Of a DNA stretch of 64,000 bases, positions 58,465 to 64,000 are shown in pieces. The notes below the pieces were generated by a model, which was not told where the DNA came from, did no database searches, and was given only the letters and a program-made list of their open reading frames with translations. Made by a program: the position numbers and the translations under genes. Source of the DNA: Tsukamurella paurometabola (GTDB lineage: Bacteria; Actinomycetota; Actinomycetes; Mycobacteriales; Mycobacteriaceae); assembly GCF_900631615.1 (NCBI RefSeq), contig NZ_LR131273.1, positions 4,062,850 to 4,126,849 of the forward strand. Reading direction: 5' to 3'. How positions within the stretch are numbered: position 1 is the first letter of the stretch; every line of letters starts with the position of its first letter.

Positions 58465-59097
58465 TCAGCCTACCGAGATCGCCGAGACCGCGATGGGCCC
58501 GCCGGGCAATTCCTGCAGACGGCCCCGCCCACCGAGGGCCTCCAGCTCCAGGACCACGGAGACGCGCTCGACGATCGCACCCGCCCGTCGCAGCAGTGCG
58601 ACCGCCGCCGACACGGTTCCGCCGGTCGCCAGGACGTCGTCGACGATGAGGATCCGCTTGCCCTCGAGCGCGATGCCCTCGGCGGGGATCTCCAGGGCGG
58701 CGGAGCCGTATTCGAGCTGGTACTCCTCGCGCAGCACGGGCGGCGGGAGCTTGCCCGCCTTCCGCACGGCGAGCGTGCCCACGCCGAGGCGCAGTGCCAC
58801 GCCGGAGCCGAGGAGGAAGCCACGCGCGTCGAGCCCTGCCACCAGGTCGACGGTGGCGGCACCGTCGGGCGCCTGGCCCGCCGCTCCACCGGATTCGCGG
58901 CCCGCCGCTCCACCGGATTCGCGGCCCGCCGCTCCACCGGATTCGCGGCCCGCCGCGGCGAGGCCGTCGATGACCGCCGCGAGGGCGGCACCGTCGGCGA
59001 ACACGGGCGTGAGGTCGGCGAAGACGACCCCCGGCTCCGGGAAGCCGTCGACGTGCCGCGTGTGTGCGGCGACCGCCGCGCGGGCCGCGTCAGTCAC
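58465..59097 (-). CDS. apt: adenine phosphoribosyltransferase with tandem octapeptide insert
   Basis: 210-residue purine-salvage enzyme that makes AMP from adenine and PRPP. The N-terminal [22 protein letters not shown], the mid [35 protein letters not shown] and the PRPP loop [21 protein letters not shown] are intact. A three-fold repeat of AAGRESGG (58877-58948) is inserted between the N-terminal helix and the core, where other family members are short. The GTG at 59097 overlaps secF by 8 nt. apt sits between secF and relA, as in mycobacteria. Confidence 0.93.
   Translation of the reverse strand: MTDAARAAVAAHTRHVDGFPEPGVVFADLTPVFADGAALAAVIDGLAAAGRESGGAAGRESGGAAGRESGGAAGQAPDGAATVDLVAGLDARGFLLGSGVALRLGVGTLAVRKAGKLPPPVLREEYQLEYGSAALEIPAEGIALEGKRILIVDDVLATGGTVSAAVALLRRAGAIVERVSVVLELEALGGRGRLQELPGGPIAVSAISVG
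58877..58948 (-). repeat. apt: 24-bp in-frame tandem repeat inside apt
   Basis: Three identical 24-bp units (58877-58900, 58901-58924, 58925-58948) plus a partial fourth (58949-58958). Each codes AAGRESGG on the minus strand. Multiples of 24 bp keep the frame, so copy number can change without breaking the enzyme. The insert adds a flexible, charged linker before the catalytic core. Confidence 0.95.
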
Positions 59098-60226
59098 GGC
59101 GCCGGCTGCGCTTGGTCTGCGGCCGGGCGGGCGCCTTGTCGAGCTGCACCGCGCCCGAGTCCGTCGCGGCCACCGCGTCGGCCGCATCGCCCGCCTCGGC
59201 GCGGGCCCGCCGGGCCAGCACCTTCTCGTTGTGCGCCCGGTACTGCGGGCGGCGCTCCTTGAGCGAGACCAGCAGCGGCGCGGCGAAGAACACCGACGAG
59301 TAGGTGCCGACGACGACGCCCACCAGCTGGATCAGGCCGAGGTCCATGAGCGTGCCGACGCCGAGCATGCCCGCGGCGACCACCATCAGCGCGATGATGG
59401 GCAGCGCCGAGATGACCGTGGTGTTGATCGAGCGCATGAGGGTCTGGTTGATCGCGAGGTTCGCCTGCTCGGCGTAGGTGCGCCGGCTCGTGTTGAGCAC
59501 GCCGCGCACGTTCTCCTCGACCTTGTCGAAGACGACGACCGTGTCGTACAGCGAGAAGCCGAGGATCGTGAGCAGGCCGATCACCGTCGCCGGGCTGACC
59601 TCGAAGCCGGACCAGGCGTAGACGCCCGCGGTGACGACCACGTCGAAGAACAGTGACGCGAGCGCGGCGAGCGCCATGTCCCACTCGCGGAACCGGACCG
59701 CGATGTACACGGTGACCAGGACCAGGAAGACCGCGAGCGCGAGGAGGCCGCGCTGGGTGATCTGGTCGCCCCACGTCGAGCTCACGCCCGAGAAGCTGAT
59801 CGTGTTCTCGCCCGGCTTGCCGTCCTGCGCGGGCGGATGGAAGGCCTCGAACAGGGCGTCGCGGGCCCGCGTGATCTGGTTGTTGTCGAGCTCGGACAGC
59901 GCCACCTGGTACGTCTGCGCCGCGCCGGTTCCCGCGGTCTGCACGGCCGAGGGCTCGACGCCCGTGGCCGAGCGCACCGTCTCGCGCACCTTGGCAGTAT
60001 CGACCTGGGCGTTCCCCACGGGGAACGAGATCTGGGTGCCGCCCTCGAAGTCGATGCTGAACTTGAAGCCGGGGATCAGGATGCCCAGGATGGCGATCAC
60101 GATGATGACGCCGGTCGCGATGTAGTACCGGTTGCGCTTGCCGACGATGTCGAACGCGCCGGTGCCGGTGTAGAGCTTGGTGAAGAAGGACGCCTTCTTC
60201 TCGCTCTCGATGCTGGTGTCGGTCAT
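59090..60226 (-). CDS. secF: protein translocase subunit SecF
   Basis: 378-residue RND-like membrane protein that, with SecD, uses the proton gradient to finish Sec-dependent export. It has a first transmembrane helix ([18 protein letters not shown]), a periplasmic-type domain with [16 protein letters not shown], then five helices with the SecF motif [29 protein letters not shown] and [23 protein letters not shown] basic 40-residue cytoplasmic tail ends the protein. ATGA overlap with secD sets the start at 60226. Confidence 0.95.
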   Translation of the reverse strand: MTDTSIESEKKASFFTKLYTGTGAFDIVGKRNRYYIATGVIIVIAILGILIPGFKFSIDFEGGTQISFPVGNAQVDTAKVRETVRSATGVEPSAVQTAGTGAAQTYQVALSELDNNQITRARDALFEAFHPPAQDGKPGENTISFSGVSSTWGDQITQRGLLALAVFLVLVTVYIAVRFREWDMALAALASLFFDVVVTAGVYAWSGFEVSPATVIGLLTILGFSLYDTVVVFDKVEENVRGVLNTSRRTYAEQANLAINQTLMRSINTTVISALPIIALMVVAAGMLGVGTLMDLGLIQLVGVVVGTYSSVFFAAPLLVSLKERRPQYRAHNEKVLARRARAEAGDAADAVAATDSGAVQLDKAPARPQTKRSRRRD

Positions 60227-61785
60227 GCGGACGCCTCCCCGGTGGTAGCTGCGGCGCGTTTGCGCTCACGGCCGATCGCGGCCACGGCGCCGAGGCCGTT
60301 CATCGACGGCTTGGCGAAGAAGTCGGTCTTCGACGCGAAGTACACCAGCGGGTGGGTGACGAGGAAGACGATCACCACGTCGAGGACGGTCGACAGGCCG
60401 AGCGTGAAGGCGAAGCCCTGGACGTCGCCCACGGCCAGCACGTAGAGCACGACGGCCGAGAGCAGCGACACCGCGTTGCCGGTCCAGATGGTGCGCCGGG
60501 CACTGGCCCAGCCGCGGGGCACCGCGGAGCGGAAACTGCGCCCCTCCCTGATCTCGTCCTTGATGCGCTCGAAGTAGACGACGAAGGAGTCGGCGGTCAT
60601 GCCGATGCCGATGATGATGCCGGCGATGCCCGCGAGGTCGAGCGAGTAGCCGATCCACCGGCCCAGCAGCACGAGCAGGCCGTACAGCAGCGCGATCGAC
60701 AGTGCGAGCGACAGCGCGACGAGCACGCCGAGCGCGCGGTAGTAGGCCAGGGCGTAGATCAGCACCAGGATCAGGCCGATCGCGCCGGCGATGAGGCCCG
60801 CCTTGAGGGACTCGAAGCCGAGCGTCGCGCTCACGGTCTGCGCGGTGCCGGGCTTGAAGGACAGCGGCAGCGAGCCGTACTTGAGCACGCCGGCCAGGTC
60901 GCCGGCGGTCTGCTGGTTGAAGTCACCCGTGATCTGGGTCTGGCCGCCGGTGATCGGGCCGTTGATGTTCGGCGCCGTGATCACCTGCGAGTCGAGCACG
61001 AAGGCGGCCTGCTTGCCGACGTTCTTCGAGGTGAAGTCGGCCCACACCCGCGACGCCTCGCCGGTGAACTCGAGGGTCACGACGTAATTGACCTGGTTCT
61101 GGGGGATGCCGGACGAGGCGTTCTTGATCGACTGGCCGTCGATGATCGCGGGGCCGAGGGTGTAGACGCTGCTCGGCTGTCCCGCCTTGCGCTCGTCGGG
61201 ACGATCGCAGGTGATGAGGGGTTTCGACGGGTCGTCGTTGCCGGCCAGCGGGTCCGACGGGGCGTTGCAGTTGAGGCTCTCGATGGCCTTCTTCTGCACG
61301 GCGGGGTCGGTCGACTGGCGCGTGGCGCGCGCGTCGTCGATCGCCTTCTTCGCGGCCGCCGGGTCCGTGAGATCGGGCGCGGGCGTGTTCACGGCGGCCG
61401 CGGGCTGGGAGGCGAGCACCGGACGGACCTTGAGCTGCGCCGTCTGGCCGAGGGTGCGGGCCTGGTCGCCGTCGCTACCGGGGACGGTGATGATCAGGTT
61501 GCGCCCGCTGATCTTCACCTCGGAGCCCGAGACGCCGAGGCCGTTGACGCGCTTGTTGATGATGTCGCGGGCCTGCTCCATCTTGTCCGCCTCGGGAGCC
61601 TTCCCGTCGGGCGTGACGGCCTGCAGCACCACGGACGTGCCGCCCTGCAGGTCGATGCCGAGCTTGGGCTTGGGCTCGCGGTCGCCGGTGAAGAACACCA
61701 GCCCGAAGACCACGAGCAGGATCAGCGCGAACGCGATGAGGAGCCGCGACTCGGTGCGGTCGCTGCTCGATGTTTTCCTGGCCAC
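60223..61785 (-). CDS. secD: protein translocase subunit SecD
   Basis: 520-residue partner of SecF in the Sec machinery. One N-terminal transmembrane helix is followed by [16 protein letters not shown], then a long extracytoplasmic domain (50-310) enlarged by an Ala/Asp-rich insertion ([30 protein letters not shown]). The C-terminal five-helix RND domain has [29 protein letters not shown]. The GTG at 61785 lies 83 nt after yajC, with a 32-bp perfect hairpin in the gap. Confidence 0.95.
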   Translation of the reverse strand: [520 protein letters not shown]

Positions 61786-61811
61786 GGGCGGTTACGACTC
61801 CTCGGCGTGGA

Positions 61812-61843
61812 GAACGTCTCCGGCGGGCCCGCCGGAGACGTTC
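61812..61843 (-). other. 32-bp perfect palindrome in the yajC-secD gap
   Basis: Every base from 61812 to 61843 pairs symmetrically around GGCGGGCCCGCC, giving an RNA hairpin of up to 14 bp with a 4-nt GGCC loop. It sits in the spacer between yajC and secD on the minus strand, 24 nt after the yajC stop and 26 nt before the secD start. It could be a partial terminator, a processing site or an attenuator that sets the yajC:secD ratio. It lacks a U-tract. Confidence 0.75.
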
Positions 61844-61868
61844 GCTGAAGTGATGACGGTGATGCGGG

Positions 61869-62207
61869 TCAGCGGTCCTCGGAGCGCTTGTCCAAGTCGA
61901 TCGGGCTGTCCTCGTCGGTGATGGTCTCGATCGACGGGGCGCCGAGTTCCTCGGGGGTCAGCACCTTGGCGATGGCGCGGCGCACCCAGGTGGTGGTGAC
62001 GCCGGTGGCGATCTCCAGGTCGACGGTGTCCTCGGCGAGGCCGACCACGGTGCCGTACAGGCCCGTGCTCGTCATGACCTTGGTGCCCACGGTCAGGCCG
62101 GCCTGCATCTCCATGGTCTCGTTCATCTGCTTCTTCTGCTTCCGGAACTGGAAGAACATGAAGACGAGCATCAGGACGAGCAGCAGGGGCAGGATCAGGT
62201 TCGGCAT
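61869..62207 (-). CDS. yajC: preprotein translocase subunit YajC
   Basis: 112-residue single-pass membrane protein of the SecDF-YajC accessory complex. N-terminal transmembrane helix NLILPLLLVLMLVFMFFQF is followed by the basic RKQKKQ and the YajC soluble domain with LTVGTKVMTSTGLYGTVVGLAEDTVDLEIATGV. GAGGAG lies 6 nt before the ATG at 62207. It begins the yajC-secD-secF-apt-relA group. The 96-nt gap to recQ upstream holds a direct repeat GGAACACT-GGAACACC (62276-62293) and no clear gene. Confidence 0.93.
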   Translation of the reverse strand: MPNLILPLLLVLMLVFMFFQFRKQKKQMNETMEMQAGLTVGTKVMTSTGLYGTVVGLAEDTVDLEIATGVTTTWVRRAIAKVLTPEELGAPSIETITDEDSPIDLDKRSEDR

Positions 62208-62303
62208 GTTTCTCCTCGGTGGTGTGGTCGCGGGCGCTCCGCGGCCTCGCCGCCCAGGTCCTAGGCAGCACTCGGTGTTCCAGTGTTCCACATCTCGCGC
62301 GGG

Positions 62304-64000
62304 TCAGGCGGGACGGTGCACCACCAGCGGCAGTACGAGGGCTGCACCCGCCTCCCGAAGCCGGGCGGCCGCGACCGTCACCGCCCACCCCGTTCCCGAC
62401 TCGTCGACGACGAGCAGCACCGACCTCCCGCGGACGGACTCGGCCGCGGGACCGGCGTCGATCGCGTCCAACCAGTGAGCGGCCTCCTGCGCCCCCGAGG
62501 CGTCCCGGCCGGGCGCGGGCCCGCGCGGCACCGGCAGGCTGACCCGCTCCAGCCGACCCACCTCGGCGATCCGGTCCGCGACCGGTTCCACCGGTGCGGG
62601 CCGGTCGGTCAGCTGCAGGGAGGCGACGACCTCCGGGCGCGCGCGCCACTGGTCCCGCCACCGCGACAGGGCGGCCACGGCGGCGTCCGCCAGGTCCGCG
62701 ATCGCCTGCTGGTCGCCGGCGCGGGCGGCCCCGACGGTGCCGGTCCACTCGGGGGCGTCGGCGAAGACGAGCACGCGGCCGGGCTCCGCGGCGAGGTCGG
62801 GCAGGATCCGCCCCTTGCGTCCCGAGACGCCCCCCGGCCACATCTTGCGCGGCTCGAGCACCTGGCTCTGCGACCGCAGCGCCCCTGCCACGGCGCGCGC
62901 GGTGTCCTGCGGGACCGGCTCGCCGAGGCCTCCGGGAACATGTCCCAGACAGACCGAGCAGCGACCGCAGGGCGCCGCCTCGGGATCGTCGAGGGATTCG
63001 GTCAGCAGCTGCATCAGGCACCGCTCGCCCCGGGTGTAGGCGCGCATGATGTCGGCCTCGCGGCGCCGCGTCGCAACGATCCCGTCGTAGTGGGCGCGGT
63101 CGTAGTGCCAGGGGACGCCGGTCGCGCGGTACCCGCCCTCGACCCGTTCGACCGCACCGTCGACCGCGAGCTGCTTGAGCATGAGGTCGATCCGGGTGCG
63201 GCGGATCCCGGTCGCGGCCTCGAGGGCGATCGCCGACTGCCCTCCGCCCGTCTCGTCCTCGGCGAGGGCGGCGAGGACGCGGTCCATCTGCTGCGGATCG
63301 GGGATGGTCGCAGTGGCGAAGTAGTCCCAGACGCCGGCGTCGGACTCCGACGGCAGCAGCGCGACCACGGCGTGATCGATGGCTCGGCCGGCGCGACCGA
63401 CCTGCTGGTAGTAGGACACGGGCGAAGGCGGGGACCCGACGTGCACGACGAATCCCAGGTCCGGCTTGTCGAAGCCCATGCCGAGCGCCGAGGTCGCCAC
63501 CAGGGCCTTGATCTCGTTGGCGCGCAGCGCGTCCTCGAGCCGCGCGCGGGTGTCCGGATCCAGTTTGCCGGTGTAGGCGGCCACCGGGTACCCGGGCCCG
63601 TGCACGGCCCGGATCCCGTCGACGAGGCGCTCGGCGTCGGCCACGGTGAGCGCGTAGACGATGCCGGAACCGGGCAGGTCGGGCAGGTGCCGCGCGACCC
63701 ACGCGTAGCGGCTGATCGGGGCCAGCGCGGGCAGCACGTTGAGCTGCAGCGACCTGCGTGCCAGTGGCCCGCGCAACACCAGCGTGGCGTCGCCGAGTTG
63801 GGCGGCCACGTCGTCGGTGACGCGGGCGTTCGCGGTCGCGGTGGTGGCGAGCACCGGGGTCTGCGGGTGCAGGCGGGTGAGCACGTCCGAGACACGGCGG
63901 TAGTCGGGTCGGAAGTCGTGCCCCCAGTCCGAGACCGCGTGCGCCTCATCGATCACGAGCAGACCCAGAGAGCCCTCGAGCGCGTCGAGGACCCGCCGCC
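62304..64000 (-). CDS. recQ: RecQ-family DNA helicase with C-terminal phosphoribosyltransferase-like domain, 5' end outside window
   Basis: 565 codons visible; the N-terminal helicase lobe with Walker A lies beyond the right edge. The first visible residues RRVLDALEGSLGLLVIDEAH contain the DEAH box (motif II). They continue with SDWGHDFRPDYRR, ATTATANARV (motif III), GIVYALTVADAERLVDGI (motif IV), ALVATSALGMGFDKPDLGFVVH (motif V) and YYQQVGRAGRA (motif VI). A winged-helix region and a zinc motif C-x2-C-x2-C (EAAPCGRCSVCLG) follow. The last 150 residues (from about GRILPDLAAEPGRVLVFADAPEWTG) look like a phosphoribosyltransferase-fold domain with LLVVDESGTGWAVTVAAARLREAGA. RecQ-PRTase fusions are known in actinobacteria. 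Confidence 0.9.
   Translation of the reverse strand, partial: RRVLDALEGSLGLLVIDEAHAVSDWGHDFRPDYRRVSDVLTRLHPQTPVLATTATANARVTDDVAAQLGDATLVLRGPLARRSLQLNVLPALAPISRYAWVARHLPDLPGSGIVYALTVADAERLVDGIRAVHGPGYPVAAYTGKLDPDTRARLEDALRANEIKALVATSALGMGFDKPDLGFVVHVGSPPSPVSYYQQVGRAGRAIDHAVVALLPSESDAGVWDYFATATIPDPQQMDRVLAALAEDETGGGQSAIALEAATGIRRTRIDLMLKQLAVDGAVERVEGGYRATGVPWHYDRAHYDGIVATRRREADIMRAYTRGERCLMQLLTESLDDPEAAPCGRCSVCLGHVPGGLGEPVPQDTARAVAGALRSQSQVLEPRKMWPGGVSGRKGRILPDLAAEPGRVLVFADAPEWTGTVGAARAGDQQAIADLADAAVAALSRWRDQWRARPEVVASLQLTDRPAPVEPVADRIAEVGRLERVSLPVPRGPAPGRDASGAQEAAHWLDAIDAGPAAESVRGRSVLLVVDESGTGWAVTVAAARLREAGAALVLPLVVHRPA

Noticed and set aside
56155-59262. A 1035-codon plus frame opposite relA and apt
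   Set aside because: Antisense shadow; contains the translated tandem repeat of apt in another frame, which can mislead.

Overview
This window is about 64 kb of very GC-rich chromosomal DNA from a mycolic-acid actinobacterium (order Mycobacteriales). GTG starts and GTGA/ATGA stop-start overlaps are frequent. Gene content and order match, from memory, three blocks of the Mycobacterium tuberculosis genome: the trehalose/biotin/ilvA block (around Rv1559-Rv1569), the glpD1-TetR-alkyl-DHAP synthase-like-diacylglycerol kinase block (Rv2249c-Rv2252) and the aroE-alaS-aspS-hisS-relA-secDF-yajC block (Rv2552c-Rv2588c). Order and content differ enough that it is not Mycobacterium itself. A Tsukamurella-, Gordonia- or Dietzia-like organism fits, with Tsukamurella my best guess (inference). 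The window is almost wall-to-wall coding. I see no rRNA, tRNA, IS element, prophage or CRISPR array, and no gene-free stretch longer than about 180 bases.

Layout. 1-2.2 kb: bioF (cut by the left edge) and bioA on the minus strand. 2.3-7.1 kb: treY, an unknown gene and treZ (trehalose from glycogen). 7.1-12 kb: two luciferase-like (LLM) oxidoreductases, a PPOX-fold protein, two small unknowns and ilvA. 12.2-14 kb: a NarL-type two-component pair. 14-22.9 kb: an accessory-looking island with an amino-acid-type ABC importer plus an LLM monooxygenase on plus, facing three coupled LLM monooxygenases and an acyl-CoA synthetase on minus. 23-27.4 kb: a DUF2252 protein, then a cupin / four-helix membrane protein / multicopper oxidase operon divergent from a MarR regulator, with a clear palindromic operator between them.

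27.4-42.2 kb: one long, tightly packed minus-strand array. Read in transcription order it is aspS, DUF389 membrane protein, circularly permuted ATP-grasp/alpha-E fusion, transglutaminase, kinase-fold phosphotransferase, rarA, a 111-nt gap, then alaS, ruvX, mltG, aroE, a thioesterase and a prepilin peptidase. 42.3-45 kb: two predicted metalloproteins on plus. 45-49.7 kb: a divergent glycerolipid locus (diacylglycerol kinase and alkyl-DHAP-synthase-like gene against a TetR regulator and glpD). 49.7-54.8 kb: a COG0523 GTPase with a Zur-like box, a radical SAM protein with an SOS-like operator, a membrane protein, hisS and a metallo-beta-lactamase-fold hydrolase. 54.9-64 kb: a membrane-anchored cyclophilin on plus facing yajC-secD-secF-apt-relA, then recQ, which is cut by the right edge.

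The most interesting material is the LLM-monooxygenase/ABC-importer island (possibly organosulfur scavenging), the ATP-grasp/alpha-E/transglutaminase/DUF389 cassette directly downstream of aspS, the MarR-controlled oxidase operon, and several promoter signals in which a TANNNT -10 element sits 6-8 nt before the start codon. That spacing is what leaderless mRNAs would show.
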